Below are positions 43,547 to 53,900 of a DNA stretch of 64,000 bases, piece by piece. The stretch is from a virus, in the IMG/VR virus record IMGVR_UViG_3300014050_000006, positions 1-64,000 of that record. One strand, 5' to 3'. Each line of letters opens with the position of its first letter. Positions within the stretch are counted from its first letter, which is position 1. The notes beneath the pieces were generated by a model, which was not told where the DNA came from, did no database searches, and saw nothing but the letters and a program-made list of their open reading frames with translations. A program made the translations under genes and the position numbers.

Positions 43547-43972
43547 TTAAAGGAAAAATATGGCCCACGAATCACCATCAGCTGCAACAGAAAAATGGCG
43601 ATATACAAATTTATTAGAAATTGTATGTTTAAAAAATTCTTGAAAAGCTTGATCATTTTTAGGTATTCTAAAAATTTGACCTGAAACAGGAGTTGTTTTA
43701 TATTCATTTTCTATAGATTCTAAATCTACTTTAATTTGTGGATTTTGCTCTAAGAAATGTAAAACAAAATTTTTTGTACTTTCAAGGTTATCTCTTGCAT
43801 ACATTTGAATTGCTGATCTACAAGAACAATTTGGATTTTTACTATATGTTTCTATTTTGTCTACTATTGATGGAGCAAATTCTTTAAAAGACTTGATAAA
43901 TAATACATCGTTTCGTATCAACCATAAAACTACTTGATCAAAATAGCTATTAAAAATTGGATTATCTTTCAT
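43547..43972 (-). CDS. Helical protein of unknown function, separately promoted
   Basis: The 141-residue protein is mostly alpha-helical, Phe/Lys/Glu-rich, with two nearby cysteines (CSCRSAIQMYARD, about 49-61) and a C-terminal HFSVAADGDSWAIFFL strand. It does not share the Thr-Gly style of its neighbours. A TATAAT box (43985-43980) 7 nt before the ATG and a TAGACT-like -35 (44007-44002) with a 16-nt spacer suggest its own early-type promoter within the virion block. No named family recognised. Confidence 0.5.
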   Translation of the reverse strand: MKDNPIFNSYFDQVVLWLIRNDVLFIKSFKEFAPSIVDKIETYSKNPNCSCRSAIQMYARDNLESTKNFVLHFLEQNPQIKVDLESIENEYKTTPVSGQIFRIPKNDQAFQEFFKHTISNKFVYRHFSVAADGDSWAIFFL

Positions 43973-43979
43973 ATATAGT

Positions 43980-44007
43980 ATTATATATAGATATTTTAAA
44001 AAGTCTA
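43980..44007 (-). promoter_or_regulatory. Sigma-70-like promoter, TAGACT-N16-TATAAT
   Basis: TAGACT (44007-44002), a 16-nt spacer and a perfect TATAAT (43985-43980) on the minus strand. The -10 ends 7 nt before the ATG at 43972, so the message would be nearly leaderless. Confidence 0.4.
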
Positions 44008-44010
44008 AAA

Positions 44011-45519
44011 TTAATAATTATTAATATCAATTCCAGAATAATAAGAGTAAGATTTGCCAAATGCATAAGTTTTTAATTCTAAATTTATTAAATTATTCAT
44101 ATGTTTTATATTTTTTAAATTAATACTTTTATAATATGCTCTCCCTAAACTATTAGCATTATAAATATCATTGTATATTTTTATTCCATTACAATATATC
44201 TTAAATATATCATATATTGGATTACAATTATTATTTTTTATAGATATATAAATTTGTGCAGAAAATTGATTCAAATTATTAAAATAACCAGTTTTTATCT
44301 CAAAATAAGGAACTATTCCACAGCAATCAGAGCATGTATAATATTGATCGCAATAACAATTTGTGCCAGATATATTATATTCATTTATTGCATAATATTC
44401 TTGAAATTGATTCCAAGGTCTTTCATATATATAAGCTGCGCCTTTTCTGTATTCGGCATCATATACGCCTATTAAAAGTTTATTATAATTACTATCAACA
44501 ACAAAATTATTTCCAAAATTTTCACTTGAATAAAAATTTGGATTTTTTATATTTATATTTTCATACCAATTATTTCCATTTTTTCTATAATTATGTATTG
44601 TCCCATTATGATTATTTTCTGAAGCAAAAATAAAATTTCCACTTTCATTTATGAATAAACATTTTCCTAAATGATTTGTATTTCCAGTTATTAAATATTC
44701 ATTTTCCCAAGAAGTATTATTTTTTTTATAAATATAAACTGCGCCAGAATTTGAAAAACTATTTGGTTCACCAGCTAAGATATAATTTCCAGTTTGATTT
44801 ATATAAAAATTTTCTCCGAAAAGAGAATTATAATGACTACCAGTTAATTTTTGAGATTGAACCCAATTATTATTATCTCCAGTATAAATAAATATTGCGC
44901 CAGTATTATTATTCAAAAAAGAACCAATTAAAATTACATCTCCACTATTAATTGCTACTTTAGCGCCATAAAAAGTTCTATATCTATTACCCGAAAGAAT
45001 CACTCCATCATTTTCAGTAAAAGTGGTCGCAAGATTCCAATTATTTGCATTTCCAGTATATAAATATGCTTTACCACTAGAAGAATTTTCGATATTCGTA
45101 CCAATTACTATTTTATCTCCTTTTTTATTTAAAGCTATATTATATCCAAAAGATTCTTTACCAGAAATATTTCCACTAATTTCATAAGATTTATTCCAAT
45201 TTTTACCATCTCCAGTAAAAATATAAACTATTCCATCTAAACGATTTTTTCCTGGTGAACTTACTGCTAATATATTTCCATCATCATTTGATGCAATTGA
45301 AAAACCAAAATTTTCATACGCATGTGGATTGTATGAATTAATTTTACATAATTCATTCCAATTCCATTCTGTATCGTATTGTTTATAAACATAAACTATG
45401 CCAGTATTATTATAAACAGGCGCGCTTACAAAAACAAGATTTTCATCAGTAACTGCAATACCTTGTCCAAAAAAAATTCCACTTAAAGTTTTATCAAAAT
45501 TTAATTTATTTGTTTTCAT
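44011..45519 (-). CDS. FG-GAP/integrin-alpha-type beta-propeller virion protein
   Basis: In the 502-residue protein, residues about 1-370 contain repeated blades of the form NxxGNxIAVSSP...GxVYIFTGDGxNW, the FG-GAP pattern of integrin-alpha-like propellers. Some blades begin with FGxxI/V (ENFGFSI, ESFGYNI, SLFGENF). A Cys-rich linker (NCYCDQYYTCSDCC, about 391-404) precedes a C-terminal beta domain. It overlaps the next upstream gene, which has the same propeller type, by 14 nt. Likely an adhesin or fibre element. Confidence 0.75.
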   Translation of the reverse strand: MKTNKLNFDKTLSGIFFGQGIAVTDENLVFVSAPVYNNTGIVYVYKQYDTEWNWNELCKINSYNPHAYENFGFSIASNDDGNILAVSSPGKNRLDGIVYIFTGDGKNWNKSYEISGNISGKESFGYNIALNKKGDKIVIGTNIENSSSGKAYLYTGNANNWNLATTFTENDGVILSGNRYRTFYGAKVAINSGDVILIGSFLNNNTGAIFIYTGDNNNWVQSQKLTGSHYNSLFGENFYINQTGNYILAGEPNSFSNSGAVYIYKKNNTSWENEYLITGNTNHLGKCLFINESGNFIFASENNHNGTIHNYRKNGNNWYENINIKNPNFYSSENFGNNFVVDSNYNKLLIGVYDAEYRKGAAYIYERPWNQFQEYYAINEYNISGTNCYCDQYYTCSDCCGIVPYFEIKTGYFNNLNQFSAQIYISIKNNNCNPIYDIFKIYCNGIKIYNDIYNANSLGRAYYKSINLKNIKHMNNLINLELKTYAFGKSYSYYSGIDINNY

Positions 45520-48500
45520 TTATATTTTTAATTTGTTTAATTGTTTCTTCAGTTTTTTCTTCTACTAAATTTTCTAAATTTAGATAATCCATATTTTTGA
45601 TATCTTGAATTGGTATTTCTAATAATGAACTTAATAAGTCTAAATTAATAACTGCTGAAACAGTATAGCTACTACTACTAGAATCACCACGACATGCACA
45701 TTTATTACATGTAAGCGTGGTTCCAGCATTGGCGCATTCAGGACCTTCAACTGGAACAGAAAAATATTTTCTATATGGTTGTTGTCCAGGAGGACAATCG
45801 CATTCAGTATTTAAAACAAATGGATAGCCCATATCTGCACAATCACAAAATCTTACACATTTTTCGCATTTATATGATTCAAGAGCGCAAAAGCCATAAT
45901 TAGGTTTTGGCACTACAATGCTTTCACAACTCCAAGAAAATACATCTGTTCTTGAATTACCATATTTTTCTTCACATATAAATGGATCACAATAACTTGA
46001 TGATCCAACGCCTCCATCATAATCAGCACACGCATTACATGGGCCTGGACCTGGACCTGGAGGTGGACCTGGAGGTGGAGCAGGAGAAGGGGAAGGAGAA
46101 GGAGAAGGACTTGGTCCTGGAGAAGAGGAAGAACTAGAAGAAGAAATTATAACAACAACAAGATTTTCGCAAGTTGTTCCATAAGTATTTGATGCGCAAA
46201 TTTGTATATTAAAATTTCCAGGAATTAATGGTGTTCCAGAAATAACGCATCCATTTGATACTAATCCAGGAGGTAAATTTTTTACACTACAAGAATCATA
46301 AAGTCCAGAAGCAGTAATAGTATAATCAATTAATGTTTCTATATCTTGTGCAACATATAATGGACTTGTGATAATTGGAAGTGGTATTGGACAATATGGT
46401 AATTTTTTTAAGCTTTGCATTAAATTTATTGGCGCATTTACAACTGGAGAAATATTATTATCTCCAAAAATTCCATTTCCAATTTGAGAAGCTTTTGCAT
46501 ATAAAGTTTTTAATTCTTTTTCATTATAAAAAAAGTTTTTCTTATCAATTTCATCATTTAGTTCTTTATCTAAATAAATAAAATTAAATGAAATATTCTG
46601 ATTAGAAGAATATGTAGCTATTTTATTCAAAAAACCTGAATATTTTATTTCTATTGGATTTGTAAAATATGGATCTAATAAATCACAATCATTTGCATCA
46701 GATTCTATATAAGGAAAATTATTAGTAATAATATTTATTATTTTCTTTTTATTGTAATTTGAATTCCATGATAAATTATAAATTGCATAATCTATTGCAT
46801 CATTTAAAGCAACGCCTTCTTTTGTCTTTTCTAAAGGTTCTAATACTTTAGTTGAATTTATAAAATCTGTAAAATTAGTAGTAAATTGTAAACCTGTAAT
46901 ATTTAGACTATCAAGAAAATATACGTTTGCAATTTCATTAAATTTTGAATTTTTATTTAAAAAATCTTTAAATAGAATAGAATTAGATTTGAATAAAGCC
47001 AATCCAGATCTGTTGCTATAAGATAAGTCTATAATATTTGCAAGTTGTATCCCTGAGTTACATAAACTTGGAAAAGAGATATTAGTATCATTATAAATAC
47101 TTTTTACTTTAATTTGATAATTTCCAGAATTAAATAAGCCAGAATATGTTTTTATAGTTGCATTATTATAAGATAAAAAATTACTTTCATAAATTGGTAA
47201 ATATCCACTTATTTCTCCACTTTTATAAAGAATAAATTTATGTTTTGTATTATAAGGAGATGAAAAATTTTCTTCACCTTTCAAATTAATTAAAAAATTA
47301 CTTGAATTTTTTGTTGGACAAAGTAGATCTACGGGTTTATTTCCAAAAATTAAATTTTGAGATGGAGAAGTATCAGAATATTGAATATTAGAATCTGAAA
47401 ATATATAAACTGCTCCTTTATTATCGTAACCATCTCCAATTGCACCTATAACAGCTATATTACCAGCATTATTTAAATCTATACTAAAACCAAAATTATC
47501 TCCATAATCAAAATCACCATCACCTGTTATTTTTTTATTTAATATCCAAGAGCCATTATTTTCAAAAAGATAAACTGCTCCAGCTAAATTTCCGTTTTCA
47601 TTATTCTGGTTATAAGAACTAACTAAACTTACATTTCCTTCTCCATTTAAAGTCACTTTATTTCCAAAATTTTCGTACCCTTGGGCTTCTCCTGTGAATT
47701 TTTTAGATAAAATATAATTTAAATTATTTCCAGTAAATAAATATGCTGCACCAGATCCCAAATCGCTATTTAATGATCCAATTAAAAGTTTATCTCCAGA
47801 ATTATTTAAATCTAAATCAATACCAAAATTTATAACTTTATTATCTCCAGTAATTTGTTTTAATATATAATTTAAAGTTCCAGCACTAAATTCATCTGGT
47901 GTTCCTTGCGCTAATCCAATTTTCCATCCAGTAAAAGGTAAAATATTTATATCTGAACTATCATTATAAAATTCAGGAGAGTCATTAGCTTCTAATTCCC
48001 ATCTATTATTTAATAAAGAAAAATAAATCCAACTATTTAAAGATTCGTGTTTATATCCAGTAGTAGCAAATGTTGAAAAAGGCGATATGTTTTGATATAT
48101 ATATTTTCCATTTATATCTTCTGAATTATCAGTCAATTCAAATCCATTCAGAGAAATTTCTTGTGGAATTTTCCAATCTAATACATAAACTTTTCCAGAG
48201 TTTTGATTTTCATATGGAGCACCAAAAGCTAAAATATTTCCAGATTCATTTAAACTTATACTATTAGGATAATTAATGGTATTTGGCGTTCCAGTAATTA
48301 TAGAATTTAATTTCCAATCAGATATATCTTTTTTATATATGTAAACTTGTCCAGAATTTAAATTCCCTCGTGAACCCACAGCAATAATATCACCCGAATA
48401 ATTAATATCTAAACTTTGACCAAAATATTCATAATTTCTATTAATACCTGTTAATTCTTGAAACAAAGACCAATTAGTATTATTTTTTACATAAATATAT

Positions 48501-48826
48501 GCTGAACCATTTAATATTTTTTCATTTAAACCTGTTTTAGCTGGTGAGCTAGCAACTATAATATTACCAAGCCCATTTAATTTAGCGCTATATCCAAAAA
48601 GTCCTATATTTGAATCATCTATATTTTGTCCAGTTAATTTTTGAGTTAAAAACCAGCCTTTATTATTTTGATTTAACCCTCCACTTTCATAAACATAAAC
48701 TCCAGAACCATAAGTTCCAACAATTAAAGTATTTCCAAAAGAATCTAGCGATGAATTAAAACCAAATTTTTGCGTTAATGTATTATTTTCGCTAAATTTT
48801 TGATTAAAATATATTGGTAATCCCAT
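45506..48826 (-). CDS. Multi-domain virion adhesin: FG-GAP propeller, VWA, Ig-like, Ser/Pro stalk, Cys-rich knob
   Basis: In the 1106-residue protein, FG-GAP-like blades occupy about 1-480. A von Willebrand factor A-like domain follows (about 595-790) with an intact Asp-x-Ser-x-Ser metal site (D600, S602, S604) and a GVALNDAIDYA helix. A putative Ig domain (about 815-893, PPGLVSNGCVISGTP) comes next. A Ser/Pro/Gly stalk (895-927), a domain with about 20 cysteines (928-1044) and a C-terminal helical segment close the protein. The stalk-knob-tail part parallels the protein at 33579. It probably contacts the host surface. Confidence 0.7.
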   Translation of the reverse strand: MGLPIYFNQKFSENNTLTQKFGFNSSLDSFGNTLIVGTYGSGVYVYESGGLNQNNKGWFLTQKLTGQNIDDSNIGLFGYSAKLNGLGNIIVASSPAKTGLNEKILNGSAYIYVKNNTNWSLFQELTGINRNYEYFGQSLDINYSGDIIAVGSRGNLNSGQVYIYKKDISDWKLNSIITGTPNTINYPNSISLNESGNILAFGAPYENQNSGKVYVLDWKIPQEISLNGFELTDNSEDINGKYIYQNISPFSTFATTGYKHESLNSWIYFSLLNNRWELEANDSPEFYNDSSDINILPFTGWKIGLAQGTPDEFSAGTLNYILKQITGDNKVINFGIDLDLNNSGDKLLIGSLNSDLGSGAAYLFTGNNLNYILSKKFTGEAQGYENFGNKVTLNGEGNVSLVSSYNQNNENGNLAGAVYLFENNGSWILNKKITGDGDFDYGDNFGFSIDLNNAGNIAVIGAIGDGYDNKGAVYIFSDSNIQYSDTSPSQNLIFGNKPVDLLCPTKNSSNFLINLKGEENFSSPYNTKHKFILYKSGEISGYLPIYESNFLSYNNATIKTYSGLFNSGNYQIKVKSIYNDTNISFPSLCNSGIQLANIIDLSYSNRSGLALFKSNSILFKDFLNKNSKFNEIANVYFLDSLNITGLQFTTNFTDFINSTKVLEPLEKTKEGVALNDAIDYAIYNLSWNSNYNKKKIINIITNNFPYIESDANDCDLLDPYFTNPIEIKYSGFLNKIATYSSNQNISFNFIYLDKELNDEIDKKNFFYNEKELKTLYAKASQIGNGIFGDNNISPVVNAPINLMQSLKKLPYCPIPLPIITSPLYVAQDIETLIDYTITASGLYDSCSVKNLPPGLVSNGCVISGTPLIPGNFNIQICASNTYGTTCENLVVVIISSSSSSSSPGPSPSPSPSPSPAPPPGPPPGPGPGPCNACADYDGGVGSSSYCDPFICEEKYGNSRTDVFSWSCESIVVPKPNYGFCALESYKCEKCVRFCDCADMGYPFVLNTECDCPPGQQPYRKYFSVPVEGPECANAGTTLTCNKCACRGDSSSSSYTVSAVINLDLLSSLLEIPIQDIKNMDYLNLENLVEEKTEETIKQIKNINENK
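45540..45672 (-). repeat. C-terminal coding repeat, copy 2
   Basis: This is the counterpart of 33600-33735: near-identical DNA encoding the SAVINLDLLSSLLEIPI end. The high DNA similarity, in contrast to the diverged upstream domains, suggests a recombining module. Confidence 0.75.
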
Positions 48827-48851
48827 AATTAAACCTTTTGCCTATAATATT

Positions 48852-48859
48852 TTACACGT
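48852..48859 (-). promoter_or_regulatory. Late-type element ACGTGTAA before the 1106-aa gene
   Basis: A GTGTAA core on the minus strand, 25 nt before the ATG at 48826, with an AAAAGG ribosome-binding site in the leader. It differs from the other copies in the first bases. Confidence 0.3.
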
Positions 48860-48865
48860 TTAATC

Positions 48866-50962
48866 TCATAAAATATTAAATTTAATATTATTAAAATTGT
48901 CAATAATATTATCTTCATGAGAAATTATTTTTTGTGAAAAAGATGAAATATAATTATTAGTAAAATAAAAACCAGTAGCAACTGTATAATCTATAAAACT
49001 ATGCTCCCAAATTCCTAAATTTTCACAAGATCCTTCAGAAAAAATACCACTAAAATATCCACTTCCACTTATAGTATTTCCAAGATGAGATATTCTAGTT
49101 CTTATTCCAGTTCCATAAGAATTTCCAGTCAAGTAATCTAAATTTTCTAAATAAGTAAATCCAGTTTCGTTTCCAGTTACAGAAATAATTAAAAATTTTG
49201 GTATATTTTTATCATTAATAATTTGACCATTTTTTGAAGTATACAATTGAAGATCATTAACCGCTTTTCCAGTAGCTAAAAAATAAAAAAATGGAGTATC
49301 TGGTGAACATTCATCAATAAATAAATCAAAATAATTAGTACCAGAAATCAATGCTATTCCAGAATAAAAAGTTTTGTCTTCTTTCACTTTGCAATCTAAC
49401 AAACCAGAATATCCAGTTATTATTTTTGATGCATCTGAAAGAAAAATATAACCAGAAATTCCAGTTGTTATTTTATTGAAAAAATAATGACCACCTTCAA
49501 AAAACCTAAAAAAATCAGTATTTACAATTCCAGTAGAACTATATCCAGTTCCATATCCAGTTGATAATAAATAATATGGAGCACTTATAATTTGTTGATT
49601 TTCTAAAGAGCCAAGATGTTTTCCACTAAAAACTTTTGAATAATATTGTCCAGTATTTAAATATACGCCAGTTATGTCTCCAGAATATGTAGATGTTACA
49701 AAACTTACAACATTACCAACTCTACCAGTTATTTGTATAGGATTGCCATCTTGATCTACGCTATATCCAGTTGCTATAAAATTTCCAGTATTGTAGAATA
49801 AAGGTCCGCCACCTATATATGGAACATATCCAGAAACATGAACTGAAATTTCTCCCGAAGCAGGTATATCTAAATAAACATAACCTGTACCTAATCCCGT
49901 TCCAGTTAATGAATATTTTAATTCTACATCTCCAGTAGCATAAATAAATTCTTTTGCTAAAATTCCACTAACAAAAGAAATTTGATTAGAATTATAGTAA
50001 GAATTATAACCTGTAATTAAAATTGGATCATATATAGTTTGTTCTACAAAACCAGATCCAGTAATAATTCCTGATATAGTTTTATTTAAGAATCCCGTAC
50101 CAATTATATCTCCAGTAAAAAATCCAGTTGTTCCACTTATGTAAGTCAATTCTATATTTAAATAAGAACCACTGCTTGAACCATATTCAGTAATAAATTC
50201 TAGAGTTTGATTGTTTAAGATATTTTGATTTCCTGATGGAGAAAAAGAAAATTTATAAAAAGTTAATGGTATATATTCATTTTGAACATTTAAATTAAAA
50301 TTTATATCACCATAGTTTGTATTTGCAATAATTGGTAAAGTAGTTGTATTATTGTTGTTAATTAGATTTATACCAGAATCTGTTAGTATATAAAAATAAC
50401 CAGTATCATTAAAAGACAAAGGAAAACCAGATAAAGTATATTGAGGCACCCCATTTATATACGCATCAAAAATTTTTACATTTAAATTAGGTTTTGTATT
50501 AATAAATCTTCCAGTTATTATATTTACTATTTCATTTGTATTATCATTCTTGTATCTTTTATTTAAAATAGATGCTTGTAAAGTTGTTGCTTCTCCTTGT
50601 ATTGAAAAATCAAAATCTATAGTTAATCCAGAAGGACTGACGAAAAAATAATTATAATCATGATTAGTGAAAAAATCACTTTGTTTAAAAAAGAATTTAG
50701 GAGAGTTGTTAAAATAAAGAGTATCTTTTGAATCTATTATATTATTTTGTAAAGTAAATGGTTCATTAATTTTATATGAACCAAGTAATTTATTGTAAGG
50801 ATCATATATTTCGCCACTTTTTATAGTAAAAATATAATTCCATTCTCCACTTAAACCAAAAGAACCAGATCCAGTTGTATTATCTATAGATAAAGTCCAA
50901 TTGGTTGAAAAATTACCAGTTTGATTTAAAAAATTTCTATAAACTAAAGAGCTTGTTATCAT
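48866..50962 (-). CDS. Thr-Gly-saturated virion protein
   Basis: The 698-residue protein contains roughly thirty Thr-Gly pairs, mostly preceded by Ile, Leu, Ala or Ser and spaced irregularly within short beta strands (for example GFFTGDIIGTGFL, SLTGTGLGTGYV). It has no signal peptide, membrane segment or metal motif; cysteines are few. It overlaps the upstream gene by 1 nt and a GGGGG ribosome-binding site precedes its start. A fibrous, beta-solenoid-like tail component is the best guess; no family is recognised. Confidence 0.55.
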   Translation of the reverse strand: MITSSLVYRNFLNQTGNFSTNWTLSIDNTTGSGSFGLSGEWNYIFTIKSGEIYDPYNKLLGSYKINEPFTLQNNIIDSKDTLYFNNSPKFFFKQSDFFTNHDYNYFFVSPSGLTIDFDFSIQGEATTLQASILNKRYKNDNTNEIVNIITGRFINTKPNLNVKIFDAYINGVPQYTLSGFPLSFNDTGYFYILTDSGINLINNNNTTTLPIIANTNYGDINFNLNVQNEYIPLTFYKFSFSPSGNQNILNNQTLEFITEYGSSSGSYLNIELTYISGTTGFFTGDIIGTGFLNKTISGIITGSGFVEQTIYDPILITGYNSYYNSNQISFVSGILAKEFIYATGDVELKYSLTGTGLGTGYVYLDIPASGEISVHVSGYVPYIGGGPLFYNTGNFIATGYSVDQDGNPIQITGRVGNVVSFVTSTYSGDITGVYLNTGQYYSKVFSGKHLGSLENQQIISAPYYLLSTGYGTGYSSTGIVNTDFFRFFEGGHYFFNKITTGISGYIFLSDASKIITGYSGLLDCKVKEDKTFYSGIALISGTNYFDLFIDECSPDTPFFYFLATGKAVNDLQLYTSKNGQIINDKNIPKFLIISVTGNETGFTYLENLDYLTGNSYGTGIRTRISHLGNTISGSGYFSGIFSEGSCENLGIWEHSFIDYTVATGFYFTNNYISSFSQKIISHEDNIIDNFNNIKFNIL

Positions 50963-53900
50963 TAAACCCCCTTGGACATTCTATCGTAACTCCTACTGTT
51001 TTGGAATTTTAATAAATCAGCAGATATCCCCTTTATTGTTTTTGTGCTGTATTGCAAAGTTGTAGATATTCCTTGTTCTGAAATTTGTATATTAAAGCCT
51101 TCTAAACCTTTTTTAATTTCTGCAGCATAATCTTCCATTTCTGGTAATCCTTTGATTTCTAGGCTCAAACTATCGTCTGGATTAAGATTAGAAAAAACAT
51201 TTCCAGTATAAGCATTATGTATTCCAGTTATATAAGCTGTATTAGGTACACATCCATAACCTCCACCTTTTCCACTAAAAGCATGAAAATCATCATCTGT
51301 AAATTTATTATATGCAACATCAAAATTTCTAACATCAGCAGCACAAGACATATTAGTATCTATTCCAGTTTGAATTTTTGGTAAAGTTACTGCTTGATTA
51401 AAAGATTGAGTGGCGTACACTCTATATGCTGGTACTCTAAAACCTTCATTTTGTAAACCTTGGTCACAACTAGTAGCTTTATCTCCTTTAGATTCAGTAG
51501 CCTTTAGAAGATCTTTCTCAATTAATTTATCACTATTTTTTGGAACAAAAGTATGTGGAGGAGTGATTATTAAAGGTAATTTTAAACTTTTAAATTCAAT
51601 TTCATGACAATTACTGTTCAACAATCCAATTGGAGTTAATGGAGAATATTTACCACCAACTCTTCTTAACATTTTTCTATTAACTGTAGCAAGAGTATCA
51701 GTTGGATGTTTTTCTTTTGTTTTGTCAAATTCATCAGCAAAAGCAGGTTTAACATCAAATATTCCAGTATTTACAGCAAAAATTTTAATTTGTTTCATTA
51801 TTCCACTTTTATATGCTTCAGTTTGACCATAACCAAAAGCAAATTCTAAAAAGTTAGAACCTGGAGGAACACCCCCATTACCAAATAATCTCCATTCTAA
51901 TTGACCTATGTTTTTATTTATATAATCATTATAAGTTTCTTGAAAATATTGTGGTTCTGGAAGCCATTTTGGTTGCCGTTCTAAAATAACAGCTGTTTGT
52001 TCAAATCTAGGTATATGTTGATCTGCCTTTTTAATAGAAAACATGCCATTTCCACCATCTGCATCTCTATATCTTTGAGGAGTATCTGATAATTGTACAA
52101 TATCTAAATTATTAACTTTTGCTTGTACTATGTTAAATCCTTGAGTTGAACCTGGAATAGAGCTATTAACTTGTCCTTTGGATCCTTTTACTGGATCTGC
52201 TACTCTAATATTAGAAAGATTTCCAGTTCCAATCACACATCCTAAATATCCACTTTTATAATATTTATATTTTGTTAAAGGATGCGCTCCAATTCCATCT
52301 TTTTTAGAATAAATATTTGCTGTTCCATCTGCAGATTCAATATTCGTATTAGATTTAACAAATTCTTCATTTCCTGTAATACCACATAATCTAAAAAGAT
52401 GTTCTCTAATATAAAATTTTCCAAGAAAATCATAGAGTTCATCTTCCATATCGTATCTTTTTTGCAATGAATCTTCATTTACTTTTGCTACAACAAAAAA
52501 ACCACTATTTGCAATAAAATTTAATCCATCAAATGGTTCCATACTTTTTACTAAATCATTCCATGCAGCATTAGCTATTTTTTGATATTTAGTTCTCTCT
52601 CGATCTGCTTTTGATAAATTGCAATCTATAACAGCTAATATTGACATGTCTCCCATTTCTGGAATTAATTTTGGATTTGTTTTTTCAGTATCTTCATCTC
52701 CTGGAAGTTGTCCAAATGAGGAGGAAGAGGAAGATGATGATGCATCTATTTCTCCAAAATCAACAAGATAATTCATTGCTTTTTTTGATGTAGTTATATC
52801 ATAAATTTTTCTCATCCAAAATAAATCTCTTAATAATGGATTATAAGCTCTTAATACTGCTCCAAGACAATCAGTATTAGCATTAATTCTTGCACCATTA
52901 GGAGTTGATCTTGTTCTATTTCCTAAATAATCTGCCCCATATAATGCAGAAAGTACAAAAGTTGTAGCTTTAGAACAATCTGAATTTTTTCTTTCGCCTC
53001 CTCTTTCATACCAAGATATTACGCCCCTTTGAACTGTATTCTCTGAAGATACTTCGTGTTCATAAGATATTAATTTAGTTGTCTTATATTTACCTATAAT
53101 TTCACCAACTGGAACTTGAATTTCTTTTGAAGAAATATCAATGAATTTAATTACTTTATTTACTATATCATAATACCAATTAAGCCCGAAATCATTTGCC
53201 CAACGAGTTAAAACTTCTCTTAATGTTCCAAAATGATCTCTATAAAATTTTGTATATTTAACACTATTTGAAGATATTCCTTGCGGAGCTTCTATTGTAA
53301 TTTCAGAGTTACCTTGTTTTGGTTTGAATTCATTGATTGCTTCTATTAAATCTTTAAAAGAATAAGCTACTTCAAATATTGTAGTATAAGCTAATTCTTT
53401 ACAACGATTATCATATTTATCTTCTGGACAACTTGGACATGGATCGCAGGGATCAACATTAAATGCTTCTTGATGATCTATCAAATTATCTTTATTTTCA
53501 TCGCAAGGATGAAATAATCTTCCAAGAATCCAAAAATTATTTGTTTTCTTTAATCTAAATTGTTCATCAGTAACCGAAGATGTACCACTACTACTACTGC
53601 TGCTGCTACTGATAGGAGATGGTATTCCAAGATATTCTGCAAATGTTTTTCCATTCATTTTAGTATTATCTTCTTCAAATTTTTTAGTCCATCCGTGTTT
53701 GCTATTTAATCCAATATATATTTTATCTAAAATAAAACTTGGATCTATAAAATAAACTTGTAAAATATTTCCTTGAGACGAATATGTATTTTTATACTTA
53801 TATGGATACATATCTCCAAGATCTAAATTTCCAATTTTGACTTTTACAGAAGTTTGAAAATTAATTATAGGTTTTTGATATACACCATTATCACTTACAA

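Noticed and set aside
46281-46292. TTACACTA (minus-strand TAGTGTAA) inside the 1106-residue gene
   Set aside because: It lies in coding sequence with no start codon downstream; likely a chance match, and a reminder that the motif occurs by chance.
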